Of a stretch of DNA of 64,000 bases, positions 46,601 to 61,600 are shown one piece after another. Position numbers and translations under genes: made by a program. Source of the DNA: Holothuria scabra (lineage: Eukaryota > Echinodermata > Holothuroidea > Aspidochirotida > Holothuriidae). Below the pieces are notes generated by a model. It worked only from the letters and a program-made list of their open reading frames with translations, had not been told where the DNA came from and searched no databases. Numbering within the stretch: position 1 is the stretch's first letter; every line of letters starts with the position of its first letter. The DNA is taken from NCBI GenBank assembly GCA_037179385.1, contig CM074180.1:33027455-33091454 (forward strand), written 5' to 3'.

Positions 46601-49600
46601 AAGTGGAGTTTCAGTTCTTGGAACTCAACTTACTTTTGAAAATTCATCATTTTTCCTCCAAACTTTAAAAACAAACAGAGATATGGTAACAGTAACAATT
46701 AAAAATTTGACACACACTACTGAAAACAAAAGCAGAAACATTTTGGTACCTCAGCATAGAGAGGGTGATAGGCCACACAGCTGACCACGTCTGTGTGTCC
46801 CATCAACTTTTCGATGACGGCTCCTTCTCTGAGATCAAACACATAAGCCTGTCAAAAGAATGTAATCATGGATTACTTCCTCTGCTAACTTTTCCTGATG
46901 GAGTACTTCCTGCCAAACTTTTAGTAGAGGAAGGGATGATTAAAATTTGGGACTGACGATACCCTTAAGCAGGATTTCCACACACGATTTTGTCCTTCAG
47001 ACTCAAGGCAACTGATAAGCAAGCCTTCAAACAACCAGCTTTTCCGTAGAATGTACTTTTCATGTCTCAACAGAAATCAGAATGTCCCACCAGATGGGAT
47101 TAAAGGAAAAGACCTCTTATATTTCATGTTCACAACACTCACAAGGGTTATGTTTGAAATGGCAAAGACTGACCTATTTGTGCAAGAGACAGGTGATATA
47201 ATATGACTGATTATAAACCCAAACATTGCAAAACTAGTTTTAACAAGCATTTTCCATGGATTATAGAGTTATATTTCAAGTAAATGTGAAGTTTTCCCGT
47301 CAAGATATTTTCACATATTTTAACCATGCATTTTGGTTTTTAATATAATTGAAATGAAAAACACCGCCAATGCAAAAAGTCACAACCACATTTTTGGAAA
47401 CCAGTAAAGGTTTTCTCAAAAGAACATCAACACTTTCTCTAGCAGAATTTCCATCAAAGGTGGGGGAGGGGTAAGGGGCATTTGTCCCCCTTTCCAGAAG
47501 AAGGAGGGTAAAACCCCACCCCTTTTTAATTTCCACAAAAATGAAAAAAGAAATTTATGCATACTGAAATGAGTACTAAGATGTCCACTCCAGACATGAA
47601 TGTGGCAATTTTGACACTCATAAAAATAAAGCTGTCCTTCTCAAACCTGCTTTAACAAACACTGAAAATGTTGTCTTATTTTTGTACATGTCTTTTTAAA
47701 GTATAGCAGTGTACATTACCCATTAAATGTAAGGGTGACAATCTATATGGGAAGGGACTTGAATAGCCCCCTTTTTAAAAAATCTACATACTTTCTAAAG
47801 GAACCAGTATGTGGGCTTTGTGTGAGTATTTGGGCTTGTGTCAAAAAGTCATAAATCCCACATGCTGGTCATTCCTTCCCATATCTGATTTCAACCACTT
47901 TAGAAGGGCGATTCTTTAATGTGCTCAAGCCTTCCCCATTATTTTCCGATCATCATTCTCTCCTGGCAAATGTATAAATTTGTAGTGTGCAGACAGAGTA
48001 AATGCTCCATACCACTTAAAGTGAGTACATAAGAAAATTATAGCTGATTTTAGTGTAATATCACAAAAGTTCTTGCTAAACAGTGACACTTGATCGACCA
48101 TGCTGTCTCTTCTTTTAAAAATTTTGTGACTAAAGGTAACTACAGCAGCTGTGCAAAACTCCACAGCATGTCCACAAGGCAAAGTCCACTCAGGCAAGTG
48201 CTTTGAAAGCTAAATGATATGTTTTGTTTGGCCCAAACTTTGAAATCTTTTGATCTTAATATCCCTAAAAGCATGACCCTCTTTCACAGTTTAATGACCA
48301 ATTACCTGTTTGATAACTGACCTAAAAATGCTGCTGAGGTTGGCGACAATGATTTACTAGACATTCAGGTGAGTCCAAAATTTCTAATTATCAGTATCTT
48401 CTATCTGATATTCAGGATGAATACTGCTAACCATCACAATCATACCCTTCATCAACTACAACAAACTGTTTGAATATTTTCAAGTGGTGAAAGTACATTT
48501 TACACAAAATTTCATTTTTACATTACCGGCCAACTCTATTACAATATACTACTTTGAACTGGATGTAGAATAACACCCATCTACAAAAGGGAGAAATTCA
48601 TGGAATGGTACACAATCATAAAGTGGTGGCAGCATTCACCTATTATACAAAGGACACTGGCATTAATCTTTATACTTACTGATTTATCCTCAGATCCTGT
48701 AACCAAGTACTGTCCACAAGGAGAAAAAGTCACACCACATGCATGCGCTCGATTCAAATGACCTTCTAGTTTTCTAATGCATCTGTTAAAATGAGAAAGA
48801 TATCATCCAAGTAGGGTTGGCCACTTAAACTGGATGTAGGATATGGTTCCTACACAACATCTCTTTAGACTATTTTAACCTATCCAATCCCCATCAAACT
48901 CCCTCACTCACTACTTCAACCAAACAAATGTCTCTCCACCTCCCCTTCCCAAACCACAAACAGAAAATTTCCACCCAGAAAAATACCAAATTGAATGTCC
49001 ACTAGCATGACAGTTCCTTAAAACTCTGTAAACCACATACTTGCTAATGCAAACAATCTTCCAGTTCAGTGATGGGAGAAAGCTGGGGATTACAGAAGAC
49101 TCTTCATTGTATTGTGGTTTGGGGGTCATAAAATCATGATTTGTAAACTTTTAGGAACTTGCCTGCCTTATGTAACTGGTAAAATTATCATTTTTAAGAG
49201 ACATCTTGGTGGCAGTCATATTAGACTGAAACTGTCCAAGAAAAAACTGTCCTAAAGGAGTTTGATTGAGACTGACCCTCTTTGATACCTCAAATTTGCC
49301 AAAGAGGGCACAGTAACATTAGCTTGACCGAGGCTAATCACATGAGGTTATTTATGCACCTGTAGAGTGGTAAGCGTTATTTTTTAAATTATACATCAGC
49401 AGGGAGTTGCTAGAAGCTAGAATCTCTAGCAACTCCTTGATATCAGTCTGCAATGTTGAAAGGATAAGATCAAGAAAACACAGTTCCCACAGACAGAACT
49501 GTTTTTATTGTCCTATATTTACAGCCCAAGTTGGTGTAACTCTGAAAATATAGCACAACTGCGTGTAGCTTTTCATGCCAAGCTGAGATTTTCAAGGTCC

Positions 49601-52600
49601 TTCTCATATCAGTCAGTGCATTGCCAAAAATGACAGGGCAGTTCTGCTGGGACTGATCTTCACAAGGAAGTGCCATCTATCAACAACAGAAACACTGTTT
49701 TGTTTCCAAACGTTGTGCTTTGATGTTTTCATATCAGCTATAGTACTCATTCAAGTGTGTACAAGACTTCCCTCTACTCTAGCCGTCCACATGGAACATC
49801 ACTTCCAGCGAAATGGGACTCCATCTGTACTATTTTTCTTCAAGTAAATAATTTGATTTATTGCGTGAAATATTTTTTTAGATTTGAAATAAACACTCCA
49901 ATTAAGTGTCAATTTATGTCAAATTTGTTGAACACAGACACCAAAAGTAGAACTGTGTTGATAAGACCCATCAGACTGTATCAATAAAATTTCAAGGACA
50001 TTGCTGATTGATGCATACCATAAGAGCAATGATGCATTAAAGGACAAGCTGTAAACCAATAACTCAGTTGCTATAGACAGTTCTCATGTGATGTCATAAC
50101 TGTGTTTCACATGTACTATGTCTGAGGGTAACCATGGCACATGTGTACAAGCTTGTCCCCAGACATGACGGTTGCTAACCCCTAGCTGTGATGTCACTGA
50201 TGTCACTATAAAACCAAAACCTGAACAACCCTTCACATCCATTTGTCCTTCACCAGAGACAAACTTTGCTCAAATCAGAAGTGGTACAGAAGTTACAGTC
50301 TTTAAATTTCAGATTTTCAAGATGTGCCAAAAACCACAGAATGTGGAAGGTGTGCCGTTGTATCAAACTTTGATACTTGTTCCTTAGTTCCCATTTTTTA
50401 TCAAAGTGTGAAAAAAAGTCCCTCTTCTCTCAGTGATTTGAAGCAAGCAAAGGTGTGCTATCCCACTTCAAAGCCAAAAATTCATGGCTTGAAATCTCTG
50501 CATTCATGCCACTTCATCTCCCCCACCTTCCTCCCACTTCTGGTCAGTAGGTTAGATGGAGTGTTAGGGCCCAGTTTTCAGTCTTTTTGGTTCAAGTCCA
50601 GACAGTCATGCCTTTTACCAGTTGTGGCTCACTGGCTTGTTTTCCCTACTCCATTGCTTATGCTGAGCATCACTCACACCAGACAGCAGTAGGTTCCATT
50701 TTTAAAGTCTCTGGTATGACTCGACCTGGGAATCGAACCCAGGCTTTCTGCATGACAGGCGGATGCTCTACCCCTTCATCCATGAAGTACAGGTAACAGA
50801 AAATCTGGTGACCACTTGAAGACTTTTCTAATTGGAGTTAAAATGTTGAATTAGAAATCTACCTCAAGTGAAGCCAACATCCACTTCAATTTCGACTGAA
50901 AAGGTGTCTATCATATCTAAGCTCAATGTACATTTCGACCCCACATTCAGTTTTCTAAAATATTCCAGCTCCATGTTATTACAAAAAACTAATGATTGTT
51001 GCACTATAGCTATATTTCTTAAAGATTTCTCAGGTAATGCTACTTATTAAGTAAGTCGCACTAAAAGGTTTGTTATTCCAGTGTAAGCCCTTTATAAAAA
51101 GATGTTTGATATTTACAAATCCAATCAGCTGGTCAAGATGGCCAGTAGTGGGGTCATTTAAATTTGAATGGTCTATATTATATTGTCTATTTACATTTTC
51201 AAACCCTCATATTCCATAAATTTTTAGGGAATCACAGAGTATTTTAGTGAGCAAACGTCCACGATACATGGAAACAAAGAATTTGAAAGACTAAAGCTCA
51301 AGGACCCCAGTTATCTTTTGACTATTGAGGTTCGTCTATACCTATACATACCTGTTTGTTCGGACATCCCACACTTTGATACCATCTGTGACTGCAGCTG
51401 TAGCAAACATATTGTATGCAGATGCTGAAATACTTGAAAAATTGGAACCCTGTGTAGAGGATTGATCCAAGAAAAAAAGTGGCCATAAAATTCAAATTGA
51501 TAGTAACATTCAAGATGATGCATTTTTCTTTACACATAAAACTAGCCTCACACTGCACAACTTTGTGTGACTTGATCGTTGTCAACTGTGATGGAATCTG
51601 AGGGTATGAATGTACAGTGGTAAATACAGAATGTCAAAATTGGGACAGCAAACTAGGGGACAGGAAAATGTTGGGGAAGGGGGTTCACCTGGGAGCAAAT
51701 CATATCCAAAGCATGAGCCCCTTCCTGTGATGTCCAGGTGCAATGCCCTTGTGGGGGTGTAGTGTAGGGGACAAAGTAATGAAAGCTCTGAAGTTTTAGC
51801 ATATCTCTGAATGAAAAATTTCAAGAGAGTATTATTATTCTTTTTTTGGTTAACCTAACTGTCCCAGCTTGGGAGAAAATAACTGTCAGGCAAAGTAAAA
51901 ATTTGAGGATGAAATTTCCCCCTCATGCCCACCCATACTACCAGCACTACCACTATGTATGTAAAAACTGTCATATGACCCTGAAGAGAGTATAGTAGCA
52001 TCCTTGTTTTATAGTTATGACACACAAAGTTTTACAAATTAGAATACAAATATAAATCAGAGAAATCACACAAAAGTTTATTCACATGAAAAAAAACCAA
52101 TCAACTTTTAAAATTAGCTGATTGAATTGCTAACTGAAAACTAAATTTAAAGCAGTCATTCAGTTTACCTGATTTTGTGAGATAGAGTGAACACATCTTG
52201 AATGAGCAGCTTCAATCTTTGTCAGTCTCTGACCAACATTCAAATCAAACAATTCCACAGATTTATCAGAGCCACAACAGATCACAATATCTGAAAAAAG
52301 AAAATTTAACTATTCAATGAAAACATATTATTCATCACAAATTTTAAAGTTCCATTTTCCTAAAATATTCAACCATGGTGTAGAACTGAACTATCATCAA
52401 AGATGGGGGTAACGGGGGTATTGTCCCCCTTTCCTCAAAAAGGAAAGGAAAGTCCCCTCTCCCCTTTTCATTCCCATGAAAATAAAAAAATGTTAGTAGC
52501 TTTGTTTCTTATTTAAGAAGAGGACACCTTTGAGGTAATGTTTGAACTTCCAAAATGAATAGCCTGGTGATACCCTTCATATTGCACCTTTTAAGGACCT

Positions 52601-55600
52601 TGAAGCAAGCTTTTGAACTTACCTGTAACTTTGGCCAAGGGCACCATCAATTTGTTCTTTAGGCATGGCAGTAATTAATCCCTCCCCCTTTTTGAGCTTT
52701 TGGCAGAATCCCTAAGGGGTGTTACAAATCACACTCCTAAGGGAAAGTACAGTCTGGTAGTTGTGATATTTTATTACACAGATTTATATGAATTCCAAGT
52801 TTTCATCTAAGAGGAGCAAGAAGTCACATTCCTAGCATTGACTTGAGGCAAATGATGGGTGTGCAATTTCACCTGCATGCTTCAAAATTCAATGCCTGAA
52901 CATAGAATAAACTGACATTTAAACTGGAAAACTTTACAAAGGACAGTCTCAACTCACATGAATAAAATCCATTTGCAGCAGACAGACATGTCACCTGATT
53001 AGCTTCTTCCATGCTGAATTCTTTAACCAATTTGTATCTGCTTCTTGTTTCATAACTTTACAGATAAAGAATAAAATAAAAAATTCAAAATTGTTCATAA
53101 CCAAGGAACTAGTTAAAGACTTTCCTGAAAACTTTCAGAGCAACGAAGGGTGTTAAAAGGTAAAACTATATCAACCAATTCTACAATGACCACTTGCCAA
53201 GGAAGGAGGGGTGGGGTAGGGAAAGGTGTGCTTATAAAAGCAAACATTGAACATGGACTAGATTGACTTCTAACACTACCCACCATTTTTAGATATGAGT
53301 TAATCATACACTTGTTTTCATTTGCTATTTCATTCTCAGTTCTTTGAAGCTAACCAAGGTTAAGGATCATTAATACCAATTGTCCGTAATTCAGTTCTCA
53401 ATTCATCAACAAATTTATGATGATGTACATTTACAAAAGATAAATTTTGAGGAGTTTCCTTCACTGTATTAAGACCAGAGGTTTCTGAAAATATACAAAT
53501 ATAATAACATTCAAGTAAACTTGAAACTGTTTCACAAATAACTTTTAAAATACCCTTTTTTTTTATGGTAATTTTTGGTGGTAACATATACTCCTATAAT
53601 AAATATTAAAGTTGGGTCTGGCGTTTAAATTTCAGGTATTAACCCTTTACCATTGTTTGGGTCCTTTTGGACCCATACAGAGAGCTCGGCTGTCACCCAT
53701 CTTTACTGTTTCACGAGGAGCTCGAAACTGCAAGTAGCTACCCGAAAATTCAGCCTCAACAACGAGAGAGACAATAGTTTAAAGGTCACAGGGTCAACAG
53801 CCCACGGAAACTGATGCGGGGTGTGCTACGTCGGCTTTTCCGCCCACTCCCGAGGCACGCAAATATGCCCCAATTGGAGCACAATGGTAAAGGGTTAAAT
53901 TAAACCTCATATACATACACACACAAGCAAGGAAACATCCACAAACATTGCAACAACACCAACAGCACTAATGATATCAATTTAGTGAACAATGGGGAAA
54001 TTTTTCCCTTTATGAAAATCTGACATAGCTAACAGAGACAGTTTTAGGGAAAACTGTGGTTCCTGATTAAAAGTACCTAATCAATGTTCATTTCTCCAAT
54101 TATTTGCTTCAATGAGTTGTAACTCTGATTATCATTCAGGTATAACAGAAGTCCAACAACTTGGGCTTTTAAATAAAAAGTTACAACAAATTCTGAGTTA
54201 AATCAAGCAAAAAGGGGATCAAAGTACTAATGATGGATTGAAGGGTTAAAGCACCTTTAAGTTTAATTTGAAATAAACTAACATCAAATGTTAATCTTTA
54301 GAGAAATTAGCAAATGCTTGAAAGACCATCCAAATAGTATTGTTAACAGCTCTTGACAAGTTAAGGCATAGGGTGGATTCTTGAAATCACAGGTAACATT
54401 TCAGTTTCAAAAAAAAGTAACCTCTTTGCATCACCAGAATGCACTTGTACAGCACAAAGATCAACAAGACTTCAGGAATGAGGGAAAAAAAATGTGACAG
54501 TTCTCACCGTTTTATTTCATCTCTTGATGTGTCCAAATTGTATTTGTATAAGTAGAAGCTATTTCCTGCTGTCAAGATGATAAACTTATCCACATAGTAA
54601 AACTGTGCATGCTTTATCTCTTTGCTGAAGGTTGGGTTCTCCTGATAAGAAAGAAATTATTTTTATTTTTTTTGGTGACTCTACATGAGGTAACAATTTA
54701 AAACTGTTCTAAATTTTAAATGACTGCAAAGAGACAAAGAACACTTTCATCTACAATAAAGACAAATAAAAGAATGAATTTAGGATTTAGGACTGTAAAT
54801 TATTCTGCTATTTGCTATTTACATAGTGGTCAATCATCTGTTACTCACTTTGACCATTTTCACTGTCCTGTGTATTCTTCTGTACGTGATTCGATATTTA
54901 ACCATTCCAGGTTCTATTTAAACACATTAAAGTTTATCAAACTAGTATAGACTAATCCAAACAGTCAAGTGATGGTCTGATTTAGTAAACTTCTGTATCA
55001 TGAATGGTTGCACACTACAATCCATCCTAACTGCAAGCAGACATATAATTCAGAAGACTAAATGTTGATGGACCCCAATTCTTGCTGGCTTCACCAACTG
55101 CTCAGATTTATGTTTTCTTTCTCCCTAGTCTCCAAAGTAGCCACACTTTGTGTATTCACCCCTTCCCTAAAAAGTGGCATTAAAGCCATCTTATGAAAGC
55201 CCATCTTTGCAGACTAGATAGTTAAATAAAAATTTCATTGACAGACCAACACCAATGTGTTACATAAGGTGTCAGTTAGGTAAAAATGTAAGGTTCAAAT
55301 ACAATTCAAGTTCACATTTTGTTTCAAATATGGATTCAAGTCCTTCACTTAGTCATCTCTTACGACAGGCAGGGGACATCACAATAGGGCACATTGAAAT
55401 ATAAATTATATTCAACTCTTTCAAACTAACCTTTTGAGAAGATCCTTTTTTTGAAGTTTTCCCAGATTCTTCCAGTTGATGATTATGTTTGACGTGATGA
55501 AATGTTAAGACTGAGTCTGAATCACCTTTGGCCCACACCTTACCAGTTTTGTCATCTGATGATGTAATCAACCAAGTACTGTCATGGCTCCAGGATACTG

Positions 55601-58600
55601 AATTCAATGAAGCATTATGACCTAATGCAAGGAAAGGATAAACTTGATTATGACTCTTAATACAAGACAGAAAATTTTTATAACAATTTCACCAAACACA
55701 ATATAAAGACTCTAGTAAATAAGCAAGGCAGCAGGATTTTTGTTTGTATGACCACAGACTTGCATACTTATGACCATCATTCAGTTGTCACAAAATTTAT
55801 ATGTAGTGTCAAGGGCGTATCCAAGGAGGGGGGGGCAACCAGGGGCAGTTGCCCCCTATGAGCAATTTGGCGCCCCCAAATACACTAAAAATGCACCCCG
55901 CGTCCTAAGAAAGTCAGTTAAACTACCACTTGCTTGTTGCTAATACTGACAGGCTATATTTATCGCACATATACATGTCAAATTTACATCAAGCAATAAC
56001 ATTGCCATTTGTGTGACTGTGTGCAAGTACGTGTGTCTAGATGATATACGTACTACACACTACGTGTATGCTAGGTTTCTCTCGTGTGACACATAAGATA
56101 ACACCACATACGGACTTACGTAGCATTGCATAGTCCATTGTGACAGTGATCACAGTGAGCATGCACGAGCCATATTTTTTTCATGCAGAGCAGACCGTTC
56201 AAAATTGTCTTCCTATCTGAACTATGGTAAAAATATTACGCTTGTGCACACCGTGATAAAAGATCACCGACCCAATGGAACACTGCATTATAATGAAGCA
56301 ATTGACCATTGCATTGACCGTCTAAAGTGTCAATTTAATATTGCTAAACCATCCAAATGCAAGGGAACCCTAATTTTTTATGGTACCTTGCACATACAGC
56401 TCATTATTGTGTTAAAAATAGAGAGCATACATTATTGTATTAGTCTGATGTGCTGGCGCCCCCCTTTTCAAACTGCTCCCCCATGAGCTAGAGGCTGGAT
56501 CCGCCCTTGTGTAGTGTAATTGTAACAACAAAAAAGTTCAAGAAAGGCTTAAATGAATACCTACTAATTGAAGATCTTGTACCAATTGCCATTTGAATTA
56601 GTCATTAAAAATCCTCCTACCCTCCCCTACTCTGCCCACTATAAACAAATGGTGGGTAAAAGCAATACTAAAGCTATGTTTTTAGACTTGTATTTGCAGT
56701 TTGAGATAGACCATCACTGTTTAAATTACAATGTTATCAATAAACGTAGACATAGTTGTGTACAACGGAATTTGTGGCAGTTACAACTGTTAGAGAAAAT
56801 GTATTGAAAATAGAGTAGTAGGATTTGTAAATCAGTTTTCTTAAGGTATACAGCATGATCAATTTTCCACAACCAGATGGATATACAGTGTTGCAACTTT
56901 TAAGATTCCTCATCAGTCCTGATGTGGATAAAAAATTATCCACAACACAGGATACTTTGAGTGAGTGACAAAACCCTTTTATGAGCATTCATTCAAACTT
57001 TGAAAGAACAGCAGCAGTTTCTCAAGATTACAGCTATATTCAGATCCCTAACTTGTATTTGAGAAAAATTTAAGTGCAAAGTTAAAAAGAAATATTTCAA
57101 AATGTTTCTCCATTTTGTTTTTTTGCAGTTATCAAACAATAAGTTCATTTGTAGAGCGATCCGTGCAGAGAGCAATTTTACAGCAGGTTAAGAAAACACC
57201 TCACGTCCAAGAGAGAGTCTTGCCGAAGTACCTGACAGACTGGTGAAATATGGCTTGCATCTTAGAGTCTAGCCAGCACAAGGGATGTAATCAAACATGA
57301 TCAAACCACAAAAAGTTAGAAAGAGCTAAAGACTTGGAGCTAATGGTGTTAAAGGAGAAGACTATATTTCAATGTCAGGCATTTTAAAACAGAGGCAAGT
57401 CATCCCACATTCGTTCAGACGTTATGATTGATTGTAATAGCTGATAAGATGAAACAATCAGTCATTAAAATGCTCTGGGAACAGAATGAACTTGAATCAC
57501 CTGCTAACATGTCAAGTTATGAATCAAATTTATGTTTAATATCTGAAGGATGTATTTTACACCAATCTTGACTATAAAATGAGTCTTGCTGGAGTGGTTA
57601 AAGTCTATAAGTCAAATATTTCACCTAGGGTATATTCTTCAATGTAAGGACTACAATGCAGTGCACAATACAGTAACATTTGATTACAATAAGGTCCAAT
57701 TTTGTGATTTTTAGTTAAACTCATCCTTATCTCTGGTCAAAAAAACCCAATGTTTGCCAACCTTATCAAACATATGATTTGCATCCCTGTATTATGAAAT
57801 TATCTTCACTCTTGTCAAAGACAAATCCCAAATTTGCCAACCATTCCAAACATATGATTTGTATCCCTGGATTGTGAAAACCAAATTTATACTCACTATT
57901 TTGTGACACCAGACAGAGAGAGGTTTTTCTTGGTCTTAGGATGTAAGTCATACATCTGCACACATTGGCAAATTTAAGGGTTTTCAGACAAGAGATGTGA
58001 AATATTTTTAAAACTCAAACAAATCGGATCGTATTAAATCTGATCCAATGTAAGAGTAGTTTCATCTGCACTTAACAAATGGCTGGGGATGGGTTCTAAA
58101 AAACTACGACTTACCACCAAGCAGGCATGGAATTGAGAGCATTTTCAAGAAAAATTGTTTAAAGACTTTGACCTCACCATTCAATTGTAAGGTTTATGGT
58201 TTCATCTTTAGAGGATAAAGCTGAAGATTAAAGTGATGCTACACCCTTACTAAGTACTCAACTTAAGGCTAGATGAGTGTTCCCAAATGTGTAAAGAAGA
58301 GTGAAAAACAGCGACATTTTCCGTAGTTAGCGAAAGCCAATTTGAGTGTACACAAGTAAGAACTCAAGATGTTCAATATGGAAGCATACTCTTGCACAGT
58401 AGAGATAGCCAAATTGAGCATTATGGTACATTTTTAACTTGGTAAAACCTCAGCACTATTGCATATTCAACACCCAGGCCCATTACTCAATAGTATATAA
58501 AAGCTAGATATCAGGAACTCCTGTGTTGTTTGGTGATGGTTACCATTTTTGAAAATGAAAAATTTAAGAAGTTTCAGTAAAGGGTTGACAAGGTCTCAGT

Positions 58601-61600
58601 ATTATATGTTCTGGTTACGTTAGGTTGGATGGAGTTTTTCCGCCCAATGTCCAACCAATTGGTTCAAGTCCAGCCAGTCAAGGCCTTTTTTCAAGTTATA
58701 GCTCACTGGCTTGTTTCCCCTACTCCATTGCTTATGCTGAGCACCAAGCACAAAGGCAGCAGGTTCCCTTTTTAAAGTCGTTGGTATTACCCGGCTGGGA
58801 CTTGAACTCCTGACCTCCTGATGGCAAGTCCAATGCTCTAACCACTTGACCATGTAGTCGGTTCATGTTGGTGGTAAGAAAGAGATGGAGAAGGAGGATG
58901 GGTAGGGGAAGGGGGATGGGTTAGGATAAGGTGAGGACAAAAATGTGGGTGTAAGGGTTATCATGTTGTAAATCATCTTTTACATCTTTTAGATTTTTGT
59001 TCTAGTCAGATGAGCAAACTTCTCCCAGATGTGGAAGCTACTGCATTTGGACTGCTTCATATGCATGAGTGATTTCAACGATATCCTGTGCCAATGATGA
59101 CAAAAGGTCCAATTTAGTCTAGCTCGACAACAAGCACCAAGTAACTGTTCCATTGAATAAACAATGCCAAACAGAGACATAGTTAAGATTTATTGCCTTG
59201 TGCTGGTGCCAAAAGTTCGGTTAGGTTAGGCTAGGCTAGGCTAGGCTAGGCTAGGCAACAAGTTACAGAATATTGATGATTTTGAGGTATACGGAAATTC
59301 ATGTCATAACTGTTTTGACAGCTAAGTCCCTAAATATTCCATACATACCTGTCAAACATGTTCCAAGTTTTGTAAGTGGCATCTTCATCACTTGTGCAGA
59401 TTTATCTGCCAGGGCACATGCTAAATACTGGCCATCATCTTTAGGAGAGAAAATATTATCAAGATGGTCGTTTCATAGATAAATGTAATGAGTGGCAAAA
59501 ACTGTTTTGGGCACCATAGTCTCATGTCTCTTAATGTTTTACCACTTAATCTGTAACTGTTCCATTATATCTAAAAATCTAAAAGTGCATATAAAACACC
59601 TTTCATTTCCCATTTGTCCAAATAAGATATTCTTTTGCAAATTTTCTTATTCTAATATTGTTTTCTTGACCGGTTTTATTTTCAGTAATCTTATTTCTTC
59701 TCATATTGGCGGAGTTTATAAAGGCAGATACCTATATCGATGAAGTTAAGCAACCAATTGCTTTGGGGTTCATTTTTTAACTGGGTTACACAGTAAGGTG
59801 GATTTTTCATCCAAGAGAAATCTACATTTTTCTTACATGAGACAGTTCCTTAATAATAAAACCAAGTTTAACCTATTTAACCTATTTTACAAAATTGTCA
59901 CACACCTGCCCTTCAAGGGCAGAATTACCTTTCTTATGTTTCACACAACTTTATACAATGAACTTTTTGAAGGTGAGTGAAAAACCACAAACTGAGAATG
60001 CATGTTGTTAGTAAAGACTCATTCACATTTACAAACAAATGGCATCATGGCTGCTTGACAACAGAGTTGATGAGGTGCTCTTACATTTTTTTTACAATAA
60101 AATGTAGATTCTAATTTGTCTACATTCTACATGCAATTGTGAGATTACTGCACACACAAAACATGACATGTGCTCATATGTTCCTGTGCATACTCTATGC
60201 CAACCAGTGACAAAATCCCAAATAAGTCTATTACCTGAGAAGTGAACATCAGAGATGGACACAGGTTGATCTGCAACCGTTAGTGAATATTTCACAGTGT
60301 TGGGAGGATCAGCATTCATTGGAAATTCTTTCAACAAATTTCTGTAAAAAGAAAGAGACAACAATTTGGAGGAAAAGACTTTTGAAAGACTAGCATAGTT
60401 CAAATGTACAGTTTCATTGAAAGAAAAGGTTTCAGTGTGAATTTCTTGAATACTTTGGGAAGCTTTTACTTTGTTTCCAAAGAATGTTTAGAGTGGAGTT
60501 TGCTTCCAAAAATCAGAGAGATCCCTAAGTACAGTAAATGACATGACACATGCCATCAGTCCCTGCAATACTTACTTTGTGCCACTCACTGGTTGAGATT
60601 TCTTGCCTTTGGAAAATGAGATTTTAAGTTGACTTGTATTTGGAGAGAACATTTTTGTTCTGAAAAAAGAGCAAAATGAGGCAGTATTATATCTATTGAT
60701 AGTGAAATGAGGGGCATCATATAAATTCAGACATGGTCGATCACTTTAACATTTTAGAATGCAACTTCTGCAGATGTGGCCATTAGTTCTTCCACATTAG
60801 GAGTAACAAGGATATGACCAGGCAAAAGGGAAATAGTTTCAACATGAAGAAGTAATATTGTAGGTGACATGCATCAACATAGGATCTCTGGTCCTCCATA
60901 CTGTTGTCCAGGGCTGGAAAAAAATGTTCATTTCTCAGGAAGAGAGTAAAATTTCCCACAATGCTCCCTATATTTTCATGAATAGAAATAGGGAAATTTC
61001 CCTCAAAATGTCAAAATTTCACTGTAGATGCAAAAAATTCCCAGGGAGAACCCCCCACCCCCTCTGCCAAACTTCCAAGTTTTGTCCACCAATGCTAGAG
61101 TCAATGAATTTTACTAAAACAATGAAAGGATTCTACCTACCACATTATAAACTTCTCTCTACATAATAAATTTACAAGTTCAGAATATTTCATATCAAAC
61201 CTCAGATGAACCACAACTGTTAATTGCTGTGTTACCTTGGTGCAGTGGAATATCCTGATGATTTTATTTTTCTTTGAAAGGTCAAAGGTTGATTCTGAGC
61301 TCCTTTCTGTGAAGCTGGTTTCTTTGATTTGGCTTTTGATGCTAGCGCTGCTGAAGCTGACACCTGCTGCATTTCTGATCTCAGGATAGAATTTTCTAAG
61401 AGTGGCAAACTGGAACAAAGAAAAAGCAAGGATATAACATTGTAAAGATGCCATCACAACAACTACCCAGCAAATAATCATAATTGGTTACAATGTAGTA
61501 GAGGCTGTTTAGTCTAACATTTTTAATTTTTTACCTGACAAATATTCAGAAATTTTAATTCAACAGTAACTTTAAACACAAAATTAATATTTCTTTTATC

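Larger units (their letters stand above)
43627..46719 (-). other. last WDR27 intron (3.1 kb), contents
   Basis: Coordinates are given in transcription order. Besides the SINE, T and G elements listed separately, it holds AT-rich unassigned DNA and a 135-codon open frame on the plus strand (45450-45857) without recognisable features. Two AATAAA hexamers on the minus strand (45996-46001 and 46012-46017) could allow a shortened transcript ending within this intron. Confidence 0.4.

Noticed and set aside
50324..50692. 122-codon plus-strand open frame
   Set aside because: Its second half is the reverse strand of a SINE and its first half has no recognisable content.
59217..59257. Interstitial telomere repeat
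   Set aside because: The unit is the pentamer GGCTA/GGTTA, not TTAGGG.
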